From positions 186,001 to 250,000 of the forward strand of contig CAYQXJ010000001.1 in NCBI GenBank assembly GCA_964421565.1: a stretch of 64,000 nt of DNA, written 5' to 3'. The notes under the pieces were generated by a model. The model was given only the letters and a program-made list of their open reading frames with translations, was not told the DNA's origin and searched no databases. The position numbers and the translations under genes are program-made. The DNA comes from CAYQXJ01 sp964421565 (GTDB lineage Bacteria; Planctomycetota; Brocadiia; SM23-32). Of this stretch, positions 1 to 7,989 are shown piece after piece. How positions within the stretch are numbered: position 1 is the stretch's first letter; each line of letters starts with the position of its first letter.

Positions 1-1787
1 TCGAACAGCTCCCAGGAGGGGAAGCTGACTGTGCGCACGCGGACGCCGTCGGCTGCCAGCTCTTCTGCGGCCTCGAGCATGACGCTGACCTCCGAGCCGC
101 TGGCCATCAGTATCAGCTCCGGCTCGCCCTGCTGCGGGTCGCACAGCACGTATGCGCCGCGGTGCAGGCCGTCGGCGGGCGCGTACTGCGTGCGGTCCAG
201 CACGGGCAGCTTCTGGCGGCTGCACACGATGGCGGTTGGCCCGCCGTGGTTCAGCATGGCGGCTCGCCACGCCTCGGCCGCCTCGTTGGCGTCTGCAGGG
301 CGGATGACTGTCCAGTGTGGGATTGTCCGCAGAGATGCCACGTGTTCGACCGGCTCATGGGTTGGCCCGTCTTCGCCAACGCCCACACTGTCATGCGTAA
401 ACTGGTATATCGTCCCCACACCCATCAAGGCGGCAAGCCGCAGGGACGGCCGGCAGTAATCGGAGAACACCAGGAACGTGGACCCATACGCGCGCAGGCC
501 GCCGTGGCGCTCGATGCCGTTGCAGGCGGCGGCCATGGCGTGTTCGCGGACGCCGAACCGGATGTTCTGGCGGCTGAAGACGCCTTTGTCCATGCTCAGC
601 CCGTCTGCCGGCAGCGTGCGCGTGGAGGAGCCCAGGTCGGCGCAACCGCCGATCAGTGACCAGCAGCCCGTCCGAATCGCCTCCAGCGCATCGCCTGCGG
701 CTGAGCGCGTTGCCACCGGGCCGTCTTCCGGCTCCCAGCTTGGCAGTTCGGCATCCCAGCCGTCCGGCAATTCCTTCGCCCACGCGCGCCGCCACTCCTC
801 GGCGGCGTCGGGGAACTGCTGCGCGTACTGGTCAAAGGCTTGCCGCCATCGCCGATGGGCTTCGCGGCCCTCGTCCGCCAGTTCGCCGAAGCGCTCACGG
901 ACGCGCTGCGGAACCAGGAACATTTCGTCCTCCGGCCAGCCCAGGTTGCGCTTCGTCTGCTTCATCTGTTCGGCGTCCAGCGGGGCGCCGTGCGCCTTGT
1001 GCGTATCCTGCACCGGGCTGGCGTAGCCGATGTGGGTGCGAAGGTGGATCAGGCTCGGCCGATCCTCCTCGGCGAGGGCCCGCCGGATGGCCTCTGAGAT
1101 GGCCTGGACGTCTGTTGAGGCGTCGTCGACGTGAAGCGTCTGCCAGCCGTAGGCCTCGAAGCGCATGCCCACGTTCTCGGTGAACCACTCGGCCGTCGGC
1201 CCTTCCAGCGAGATCTTGTTGTCGTCGTACAGTACGATCAGTTTGCCGAGACCGAGGTGACCGGCGAGCGAGGCTGCCTCGTGGCTGACGCCCTCCATCA
1301 GGTCGCCGTCGCTGGCGAGGACGAAGACGCGGTGGTCGACGATGCTGTGCCCGGAATGGTTGAAGCGCGAAGCGAGGTAACGTTCGGCGATGGCCATGCC
1401 GACGGCGTTGCCGAAGCCCTGTCCCAGCGGGCCAGTGGTAATCTCCACGCCTGGCGCACAGTCCGCTTCCGGATGGCCGGGCGTCATGCTGCCGAGCTGG
1501 CGGAAGGTCTTGATCTCCTCCAGCGGCAGGTCGTAGCCGCTCAGGTGCAGCAGGCTGTAGAGCAGGGCGGAGGCGTGCCCGGCCGACAGGATGAAGCGGT
1601 CCCGATCGGGCCACGTCGGATCGTCCGGGTTGAACTTCATAAACTGCGTCCACAGCGTGTAGGCCGCCGCTGCCGCCCCAAGCGGGGCGCCCGGGTGCCC
1701 GCTGTTGGCGGCGTGGACGGCGTCGATGGAGAGGGTTCGGACGGTGTTGACGCAGAGCTCTTCCAGGTTCATGTCCTCGAGCGGCAT
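1..1787 (-). CDS. tkt: Transketolase, 3' end cut off by the window
   Basis: Thiamine-diphosphate transketolase of the non-oxidative pentose phosphate pathway, moving two-carbon units between sugar phosphates in the cytoplasm. The frame is open from the ATG at 1785-1787 to the window edge, about 595 codons of a usual 650-670, so only the C-terminal end is missing. Visible motifs are the N-terminal HPGAPLG substrate/cofactor loop, the TPP-binding DGDLMEGV, the pyrimidine-domain HDSVGVGEDGPTHEP and RPADANE, and a C-terminal-domain segment beginning at ASGSEV. GAGGAGA five bases upstream of the ATG is a good ribosome binding site. It is divergent from rpiB, which serves the same pathway, so the 160 bp between them probably holds both promoters. 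Identity is very secure. Confidence 0.95.
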   Translation of the reverse strand, partial: MPLEDMNLEELCVNTVRTLSIDAVHAANSGHPGAPLGAAAAAYTLWTQFMKFNPDDPTWPDRDRFILSAGHASALLYSLLHLSGYDLPLEEIKTFRQLGSMTPGHPEADCAPGVEITTGPLGQGFGNAVGMAIAERYLASRFNHSGHSIVDHRVFVLASDGDLMEGVSHEAASLAGHLGLGKLIVLYDDNKISLEGPTAEWFTENVGMRFEAYGWQTLHVDDASTDVQAISEAIRRALAEEDRPSLIHLRTHIGYASPVQDTHKAHGAPLDAEQMKQTKRNLGWPEDEMFLVPQRVRERFGELADEGREAHRRWRQAFDQYAQQFPDAAEEWRRAWAKELPDGWDAELPSWEPEDGPVATRSAAGDALEAIRTGCWSLIGGCADLGSSTRTLPADGLSMDKGVFSRQNIRFGVREHAMAAACNGIERHGGLRAYGSTFLVFSDYCRPSLRLAALMGVGTIYQFTHDSVGVGEDGPTHEPVEHVASLRTIPHWTVIRPADANEAAEAWRAAMLNHGGPTAIVCSRQKLPVLDRTQYAPADGLHRGAYVLCDPQQGEPELILMASGSEVSVMLEAAEELAADGVRVRTVSFPSWELF

Positions 1788-1869
1788 CGTTTCTCCTCGC
1801 GGGCTTCTGGCATCTGTGGCGCTGATGGCGGGGCCGATGCATCCCCGTGTTGCGTCGCCCCGAATGGCC

Positions 1870-1875
1870 TATACT
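1870..1875 (+). promoter_or_regulatory. Possible -10 element for rpiB
   Basis: TATACT lies 74 bases before the rpiB start in the tkt-rpiB divergent gap. The only TTG-type -35 in range (TTGCGT, 1850-1855) gives a 14-base spacer, which is too short, so only the -10 is called. Confidence 0.3.
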
Positions 1876-1948
1876 AATAGACGTGGAAGCGGTGTTCCAG
1901 TCCCCGTCCGGCGGCCGACATAGAACTCACTTGAGGAGGAGCACTGAG

Positions 1949-2416
1949 ATGCGCGTTGCCATCGGAGCCGACCACCAGGGCTACCTGCTGCGCCGTGAGA
2001 TCATTAGCATCTTGAGAGAAGACGGCCACGAAGTGGTGGACATGGGCCAGGACGACGACACGCGCTCCGATTACCCTGACTACGCGCGCGCCGTCTGCGA
2101 GGCCATCCTTGCCGGCGAGGCAGAGCGGGGCGTGCTGATTTGCGGCAGCGGAGCCGGCGTCTCCATCGCTGCCAACAAGTTTCGCGGCATACGGGCGACG
2201 ATGGCTCACGACTGCTACACCGCCCACCAGGGCGTCGAGCATGACGATGTCAACGTCATATGCCTCGGCGCGAACGTCGTGGGCCGGTGGCTCGCGCTGG
2301 ACATCGTGCAGGCGTTCCTGGCTGCGCAGTTCGAGGGGGCAGAACGCCAGAGGCGTCGCGTCAGAAAGGTAGAGGACATCGAGCGGGAGTACGGCGGTAA
2401 TGAGGGGCAGGGCTGA
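1949..2416 (+). CDS. rpiB: Ribose-5-phosphate isomerase B
   Basis: RpiB/LacAB-family sugar-phosphate isomerase of 155 residues, the usual length, interconverting ribose 5-phosphate and ribulose 5-phosphate. The N-terminal MRVAIGADHQG phosphate-binding segment, the catalytic cysteine in ICGSGAG and the HDDVN motif (HNDAN in most members) are visible. The ATG at 1949 is preceded by GAGGAGGAG; an in-frame upstream extension to 1847 would add residues unlike the family and is rejected. Divergent from transketolase, which is functionally coherent. The copper ATPase follows after about 40 bases, so they may share a transcript, though their functions are unrelated. Members acting on allose 6-phosphate or galactose 6-phosphate look alike, so substrate is inferred. 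Confidence 0.93.
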   Translation: MRVAIGADHQGYLLRREIISILREDGHEVVDMGQDDDTRSDYPDYARAVCEAILAGEAERGVLICGSGAGVSIAANKFRGIRATMAHDCYTAHQGVEHDDVNVICLGANVVGRWLALDIVQAFLAAQFEGAERQRRRVRKVEDIEREYGGNEGQG

Positions 2417-2455
2417 AGACGCCGTGTGAGCGCAGCCGAACCAGGGGGACAAAAG

Positions 2456-5110
2456 ATGGCTACCGATCCAGTCTGTGGGATGGAAGTGGAGCCGGAGGAT
2501 GCCGCCGGCACAAGCGAGCACGACGGGCAGACCTACCACTTCTGCAGTCCAGCATGTAAACAGAAGTTCGATGCCGAACCGCAGCGCTTCCTCGGCAGCA
2601 GGGCAGTGGAAGAAGGCGACGAAGGAGCCGATGAGCCGGAGTCGGCACAGAGTGTCACCGTGCGGGTAACTGGCATGTCATGCCAGTCGTGCGCTAACAC
2701 CATCGAGAAGGCTCTGCATTCCGTGGACGGAGTGAGCGCGGCCGAGGTCAGCTTCGCCGACCATAGCGCTCGCGTCACGTACGATCCCGCGCGTGTCGGG
2801 CGTGTCGGCATCATCGATGCCATCCGAGAGGCGGGCTACGATGTGGCAGAACCGGGGCGCGAGGTGCGCCTGAAGATCACCGACATGAGCTGCCAGTCCT
2901 GTGCGCAGACCATCGCCAGGGCGCTGCACAGGCTCGACGGCGTTCTGCGGGCGGATGTGAGCTTCGCCAACGACCTTGCCGTGGTGCGCTACGATCCTGA
3001 CGAGGTGGCTCTGGAGGACCTGCGCGAGGCTGTCGACTCCGTCGGTTACACCGTTTCCGGCACGGAGGAGGAGGCCGGCCCCGAAGTCGAAGACGAATCG
3101 GTGCGGGAGATGGGCCGAGCATGGCGTCGCATGGTGCTCGCCTGGGCGATCACCGGGCCGATCATAGCGGTCATGATCCCGTCCATGGTCGGCGTGATGC
3201 CCCATGGTTTGCACGTCTACTATGAATGGGCCATGGTCCTGCTCGCCCTGCCTGTGCTGGGGATTGCCGGTTTCCACACCTACCGCAGCGGCCTGAAGAG
3301 TCTGGCCCACTTCAGCGCCAACATGGACGTGTTGATCATGCTCGGCAGCGGCGCCGCGTTTGTCACCGGACCGCTGAGCCTTGCCGGGCTCCAGGTTTTC
3401 AACTACGCCGGTGTGGGGGCCATGATCATGGCTTTCCACCTGACCGGGCGCTACGTGGAGGCGAAGGCCCGCGGCAAGGCCAGCCAGGCCATCCGCCAAC
3501 TGTTGGAACTGGAGGCGAAGACCGCACGGATCGTCCGCGACGGCGAGGAAGTGGAGGTGCCGGTGGACGAGATTCAGGTCGGCGACGTTATGGTCGTGCG
3601 ACCGGGCGAGAAGATCCCCACCGACGGTGAAGTCGTCAGCGGCCGCAGTGCCGTCGACGAGTCGATGGCGACCGGCGAGTCGATCCCGGTTACCAAGGAA
3701 AAGGGCGACGAGATCATCGGCGCCACCATCAATCAGGAGGGTATGCTCAGAATAAGGGCCACGCGCGTGGGCAAGGATACCTTCCTCTCCCAGGTAGTGC
3801 GCATGGTGCGCGAGGCACAGGGCAGCCGAATCCCCATCCAGGGCTTCGCGGACAAGGTGACGGCCTACTTCGTGCCCGTCGTTATCGGGCTGTCTGTGGC
3901 AACCTTCGCGGCGTGGCTGCTGTTCCATGATCAGTTGCGCGCGGTGGCCGAGGCTGCTTCGCGGCTGCTGCCGTGGGTCGACCCGAGTCTGACCGCTCTA
4001 TCGCTCGCCGTGTTCGCCGGGGTCGCGGTCATGGTCATCGCCTGCCCCTGTGCGCTCGGCCTTGCCACCCCGACTGCCCTCATGGTGGGCAGCGGCATGG
4101 GCGCCCGCCAGGGCATACTGATACGCTCAGGCGAAGCAATACAGATCATGCGCGACGTGCGAACCATCGTGTTCGACAAGACCGGCACCATCACGAAGGG
4201 GCAGCCGGAGGTGACCGATATCGTGCCGGTCGGCGATGTCGACGAACATTCTATCCTGCAGCTTGCCGCAGAGGCTGAGGCGGGAAGCGAGCATCCCCTG
4301 GGGCGGGCCATCGTGCGCCGTGCGGAGGGCGAGAAGGTAAGTCTTCGGGACGCCGACGACTTCGAGGCGGTGACAGGCAAGGGTGTCCGCGCCCGCATAG
4401 ACGGCAAGACGGTGCTGGTCGGCACGCGTTCCCTGATCGAAGAGGAAGGAGTCGACTACACTCGCGCCGACGAAATACGTGAGCAACTCGAGGACGAGGC
4501 GAAGACTGCCGTGCTGCTGTCCATCGACGGGGATCTGGCGGGCGTTATCGGCATTGCGGACACCGTGAAGGCCGGCTCAGAGGCGGCGATCGCCGCGCTG
4601 AAGGAAATGGGGTTCGAAGTGGCGATGATCACCGGCGACAATGAGCGCACCGCCCGGGCCATCGCCCGCAAGGTGGGCATAGAGCGCGTGTTGGCCGGAG
4701 TGTTGCCGGACGACAAGGCCGACGAGGTGCGCCGCCTGCAAGGCGAGGTCGGCTACGTGGCGATGGTCGGCGATGGCATCAACGACGCCCCTGCGCTCAC
4801 GCAGGCGGATGTCGGCATCGCCCTAGGCACGGGCACAGACATTGCCATCGAGAGCGGCGATATTACGCTGGTGCGCGGAGAACTGGGGGCCGTGGTGAGC
4901 GCCGTCAAGCTGAGCCGCGCCACCTTTCGCAAAATCAAGCAGAACCTGTTCTGGGCCTTCGGCTACAATGTTGTCGCCATACCGGCGGCCATGCTCGGCC
5001 TGTTGCATCCGGCCATCGCCGAGGCGGCGATGGCGTTCAGCTCGGTAAGTGTGGTATCGAACTCCACCCTTCTACGCCGTGCAGACATAAGCGCACCGGA
5101 GGAAGACTGA
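2456..5110 (+). CDS. copA: Copper-translocating P1B-type ATPase with N-terminal YHS domain
   Basis: Inner-membrane Cu(+) export ATPase, 884 residues. Order of parts: a YHS metal-binding domain at 1-46 (DPVCGMEV, then YHFCSPAC), two heavy-metal-associated domains with MSCQSC at 74-79 and 144-149, membrane segments, actuator TGES near 407, the transmembrane CPC metal site at 530-532, the phosphorylated DKTGT aspartate near 574, and the hinge GDGINDAPAL. The last two helices carry YN and MAFSS, the signature of Cu(+) rather than Zn or Cd pumps. I chose ATG 2456 with GGGGGA upstream; an in-frame GTG at 2426 would add ten residues. The amidohydrolase start abuts the stop codon. The YHS fusion resembles sensors or chaperones of copper delivery. 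Confidence 0.93.
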   Translation: MATDPVCGMEVEPEDAAGTSEHDGQTYHFCSPACKQKFDAEPQRFLGSRAVEEGDEGADEPESAQSVTVRVTGMSCQSCANTIEKALHSVDGVSAAEVSFADHSARVTYDPARVGRVGIIDAIREAGYDVAEPGREVRLKITDMSCQSCAQTIARALHRLDGVLRADVSFANDLAVVRYDPDEVALEDLREAVDSVGYTVSGTEEEAGPEVEDESVREMGRAWRRMVLAWAITGPIIAVMIPSMVGVMPHGLHVYYEWAMVLLALPVLGIAGFHTYRSGLKSLAHFSANMDVLIMLGSGAAFVTGPLSLAGLQVFNYAGVGAMIMAFHLTGRYVEAKARGKASQAIRQLLELEAKTARIVRDGEEVEVPVDEIQVGDVMVVRPGEKIPTDGEVVSGRSAVDESMATGESIPVTKEKGDEIIGATINQEGMLRIRATRVGKDTFLSQVVRMVREAQGSRIPIQGFADKVTAYFVPVVIGLSVATFAAWLLFHDQLRAVAEAASRLLPWVDPSLTALSLAVFAGVAVMVIACPCALGLATPTALMVGSGMGARQGILIRSGEAIQIMRDVRTIVFDKTGTITKGQPEVTDIVPVGDVDEHSILQLAAEAEAGSEHPLGRAIVRRAEGEKVSLRDADDFEAVTGKGVRARIDGKTVLVGTRSLIEEEGVDYTRADEIREQLEDEAKTAVLLSIDGDLAGVIGIADTVKAGSEAAIAALKEMGFEVAMITGDNERTARAIARKVGIERVLAGVLPDDKADEVRRLQGEVGYVAMVGDGINDAPALTQADVGIALGTGTDIAIESGDITLVRGELGAVVSAVKLSRATFRKIKQNLFWAFGYNVVAIPAAMLGLLHPAIAEAAMAFSSVSVVSNSTLLRRADISAPEED

Positions 5111-5914
5111 ATGACGATCGACGTGCACGCGCACGCCTTCCCCGACGATCTCGCCGGGAAGGCGATAGAGGTGCTCAACTCCGAAATACCCGAGTCAGCC
5201 CACGCCGTTCTGGACGGTTCCATCGCCGACCTGCTGCGCAGCATGGATAGGGCGGGTATCGAGGCAGCCGTTATATGCAACATCGCCACAAAGCCGAAGC
5301 AAGTCGACGCGATCATCCGCTGGTCACGGACAGTGGACAGCGAGCGCATCATCCCGCTGGGGTCAGTGCACCCGGCAGGCGACAATCCGGCCGGGGATGT
5401 GCACAAGGTGGCGGAGGCGGGGCTGAAGGGAATCAAGCTGCACGCTATGTACCAAGATTTCGCCGTCGATGCGCCGGCTATGCTGCCCATCTACGAGGCC
5501 ATCTGCGAGCGCGGACTGGTTCTCACCCTCCACGCCGGCCGCGATATCGCCTATCCCCCGGACGACGACCGAGCGTCGCCGGAGCGCATAAGGCGGGTTC
5601 ACGATGCCTTCCCGGATATGCCCATCGTGGCGGCGCACATGGGCGGATGGAAGATGTGGGGCCAGGTGGCGCGAAAGCTGGCCGGCACCGACGTCTACCT
5701 GGAGACTTCGTACAGCTTCGGCATGGGCTGCGAAGGCGAGCTGGACAGGATCATGGAGCGGCACTGTGCAGAGCGCATCCTCTTCGGTACCGACAGCCCG
5801 TGGGTGGACCAAGCCCTGACGCTGGAACGTGTCGAAGCGGCCTTCCCGGACGCCGTATTCCGCCGCAAGGTGCTGCACGAAAACGCGGTGAAGCTCTACG
5901 GCCTCGACCTGTAG
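5111..5914 (+). CDS. Amidohydrolase family 2 (TIM-barrel metal hydrolase)
   Basis: A 267-residue protein of the amidohydrolase-related family 2. It starts with the metal-binding DVHAHAF (HxH), has further histidines in LTLHAGRD and VAAHMGGW, and a late aspartate in LFGTDSPW, the four positions expected to hold the metal and the catalytic acid. The fold typically hydrolyses or decarboxylates small carboxylates; the substrate cannot be told. It begins immediately after the copA stop with GGAAG just upstream, so it is cotranscribed with copA, but I see no functional link. Confidence 0.8.
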   Translation: MTIDVHAHAFPDDLAGKAIEVLNSEIPESAHAVLDGSIADLLRSMDRAGIEAAVICNIATKPKQVDAIIRWSRTVDSERIIPLGSVHPAGDNPAGDVHKVAEAGLKGIKLHAMYQDFAVDAPAMLPIYEAICERGLVLTLHAGRDIAYPPDDDRASPERIRRVHDAFPDMPIVAAHMGGWKMWGQVARKLAGTDVYLETSYSFGMGCEGELDRIMERHCAERILFGTDSPWVDQALTLERVEAAFPDAVFRRKVLHENAVKLYGLDL

Positions 5915-5921
5915 GACGTGT

Positions 5922-6779
5922 TCAGCGGCGGTCTTTCGGCCAGTGGGGTCGTATGCGTATGATGCCGCCGGAGTCCTGCGCAATGTACATCATCCCCTCC
6001 CCGTCCATGGCGATGCCCTCCTGGTTGGCCCCTGCCACGGCCCACGCGCGCAGCAGTCTGCCGCCCGGTTCGAACTCCAGCAGCATGTTCTGCGCGTCGC
6101 TCAGGGCGAGTAACCGGTCTGTCACGCGGTCGTAGTGCAGGCCGCTGATGTCAATGATGCCGGGCGCGAACCAGCTCAGCACGCGGACCGGTTGCTCGGC
6201 ATCCGTTTCATTCAGTGGCAGCTCCACCTGCAGGATGAGCGAACGCTCCTCGCCGGGCTCAAGCGTGAAGCTCTGGTTGGCCACGTAAAACGTGCCGCCG
6301 TGGGGATGCGCTGAGTTCGGCACGTAGCAGATGGCTTCTATGCCTTGTCCACCCGGTTTGAGCAGCTCCTCGCCGCCAACCGAACGGGGCAGGGCGAAGC
6401 GGCGCAGGATGGCGAAGTCCTCGGGGTCTACCTCAAGCACGGCGTCCTCACCCTCCACCGCTACGTACAGCAGGCCCGTCTGCGGTACAACCGCCAGCCC
6501 CTCCAGGTCAGCGCCGGGCCGCAGCACCTGCCTGCGCAGCAGGTCGCCCTCGCGCGTGATCTCGGCGATGTCTCCCTCGTCGCCGATAGCGAAAAGGGTG
6601 CCGCGCGTCGGATGCACGATGATACCGGACGGTTCGTTTAGCACAAAGCTCTCCACGCTTCCATGCCAGTCGTACGGAAGGGCGATGCGGTTAGGGTCCA
6701 GCATGGAGAGGGAGCCACAGCCGCCGATGCTCAGGACCCAGAGCCCGATTGCGATTCGATACACATTGCGCGCGCGCAT
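5922..6779 (-). CDS. SdiA-regulated/esterase-like phytase-type beta-propeller lipoprotein
   Basis: A 285-residue lipoprotein. Residues 1-23 form a signal peptide ending in the lipobox SIGGC. The rest has repeated strands of the kind PSGIIVHPTRGTLFAIGDEG, LEGLAVVPQTGLLYVAVE and GLHYDRVTDRLLALSD, the pattern of SdiA-regulated (YjiK) propellers and the esterase-like domain of phytases. I took ATG 6779 because GAGGAAA stands five bases upstream; a longer frame to 6986 has no signal peptide at its start. Its 3' end converges with the amidohydrolase, eight bases apart. Possible roles are phosphoester hydrolysis or extracytoplasmic ligand binding; neither is proven. Confidence 0.75.
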   Translation of the reverse strand: MRARNVYRIAIGLWVLSIGGCGSLSMLDPNRIALPYDWHGSVESFVLNEPSGIIVHPTRGTLFAIGDEGDIAEITREGDLLRRQVLRPGADLEGLAVVPQTGLLYVAVEGEDAVLEVDPEDFAILRRFALPRSVGGEELLKPGGQGIEAICYVPNSAHPHGGTFYVANQSFTLEPGEERSLILQVELPLNETDAEQPVRVLSWFAPGIIDISGLHYDRVTDRLLALSDAQNMLLEFEPGGRLLRAWAVAGANQEGIAMDGEGMMYIAQDSGGIIRIRPHWPKDRR

Positions 6780-6839
6780 GCAGTTTCCTCGTCGAGTGTT
6801 GGGGAAAGGTGAACCCGGCGGGCCCTGCCGGAAACCTAA

Positions 6840-6868
6840 CATATAGCACAGTGCACACTCATTGTCGA
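6840..6868 (-). promoter_or_regulatory. Sigma-70 type promoter for the propeller lipoprotein
   Basis: On the minus strand TCGACA (6863-6868) and TATATG (6840-6845) are 17 bases apart, placing a start about 55 bases before the ATG at 6779. Confidence 0.5.
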
Positions 6869-7054
6869 GGTCACTGGCAGCCGGGATGCTGCCCCCTGGC
6901 ACATGGGAAGGCTTGGTCGCCTGCTTCGGCGCAGGGGGGCACCTTTTCGCTTCTCTTCGCAAGGCTGTACACTGTACGGAGTTCAAGTCGGCTCAGATGC
7001 GCCGCCCGGAGTCATCTTCTCCGCGCGTACCTTCTTTGACCACGGGGGCCAGAC

Positions 7055-7483
7055 ATGGCACAGGCCCAGAGCGGCGACACAGTAAAAGTCCACTACACGG
7101 GTAAGCTCGACGACGGCAGGGTCTTCGACACTTCCCGCGATACCGAGCCGTTGGAGTTCACCATTGGCCGGAACCAGGTTATTCCCGGCTTCGAGGAAGC
7201 CGTCATCGGGATGAGTGTCGGCGAGACGAAGACAGCCAGGATCGCGGCGGGCAATGCCTACGGCACACGCCACGAGGAATGGGTGGTGGATGTCGGGCGC
7301 GACGAGCTGCCGGACGGTGCCGACCCGGTTGTCGGCCAACACCTGCAGGTAGAGCAGGAAGACGGCCAGAGGACGATCGTCCGCGTCAGTGCCACCTCCG
7401 AGGACAGCGTTACGCTCGACGCCAACCATCCCCTGGCGGGGGAGGACCTGACATTCGAGATCGAGCTGCTCCAGGTCCAGTAG
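7055..7483 (+). CDS. FKBP-type peptidyl-prolyl isomerase, SlyD-like
   Basis: A 142-residue cytoplasmic FKBP of the SlyD group. VKVHYTGKLDDGRVFDTS and PGFEEAVIGMSVGE are the FKBP active-site strands, and an inserted flap segment from about residue 70 to 120 is the chaperone domain of SlyD proteins. The histidine- and cysteine-rich metal-binding tail of E. coli SlyD is absent, as in many short members. It is expected to speed proline cis-trans isomerisation and assist folding. It stands alone, followed by a decayed sulfatase on the other strand. Confidence 0.9.
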   Translation: MAQAQSGDTVKVHYTGKLDDGRVFDTSRDTEPLEFTIGRNQVIPGFEEAVIGMSVGETKTARIAAGNAYGTRHEEWVVDVGRDELPDGADPVVGQHLQVEQEDGQRTIVRVSATSEDSVTLDANHPLAGEDLTFEIELLQVQ

Positions 7484-7886
7484 CTGCGCCGCTGCAGTCC
7501 CCGCCTTGCCACAGTAGGCCGCCTTGCGGGCGCAGAGCACCGTTCTTCTCCATTTCCGCATCGAGCAGCCTGCGCAACAACTGCTCGCGCAGCTCTCGGC
7601 ACTCGGAGAGGTCCCACATGTTGTGGCGCTGGTCCGGGTCGTCGTGCAGATCATAGAGCTCTCCGTAGCTGCGCTCATGGTAGGCGACCAGTTTGTGGCG
7701 GCCTGTGATTGGCGTCCGCTGCATGAAAGGGCCTTCGGCGGGCCTGAACTCGACCATAGCCTGCTGACGTGCATGCTGGCGGGCCTCGATCCAGCATCGC
7801 AGTTGGTTAACCCCCTGTTGGCCAGGCGGCTGCTCCATGCCCGGCGCGCACAGGAAGGTGGTCCCAACGTCCAGAAGGCTCTGCAC
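7484..7886 (-). pseudogene. Remnant of a sulfatase, C-terminal part only
   Basis: The minus-strand frame reads as the last 120-130 residues of a sulfatase: a QSLLD segment, then PGMEQPPGQQGV, AMVEFRPAEGPFMQRT, the strand ITGRHKLVAYHER, the YGELYDLHDDPDQRHNMWD segment seen near the end of almost every sulfatase, and a final helix. The N-terminal catalytic half, including the formylglycine site, is missing, and no start codon or ribosome binding site precedes it; a TAA closes the frame upstream near 7955. The reading continues into the antisense of the FKBP gene, so the original stop is lost. It is not a close copy of the intact sulfatase at 9583-11256, judging by their C-termini. I read it as a 5'-deleted relic. 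Confidence 0.65.
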
Positions 7887-7989
7887 CGATGAGCTGCGGG
7901 CGCCGGGCAGGCGAGTTGCCGCTCTGCCGCGTACCTGGTATCTTCTTGCACCGGCAAGTTACTGACCCACACGCGAGCGGAGGCTCATC

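Noticed and set aside
895..1842. Long open frame antisense/offset to transketolase
   Set aside because: Composition is Arg/Pro-rich low-complexity typical of GC-driven shadows, and the same DNA encodes a perfect transketolase.
2678..3928. 416-codon antisense frame within copA
   Set aside because: His/Asp-rich shadow of high-GC codons with no domain; the plus strand encodes a full P-type ATPase.
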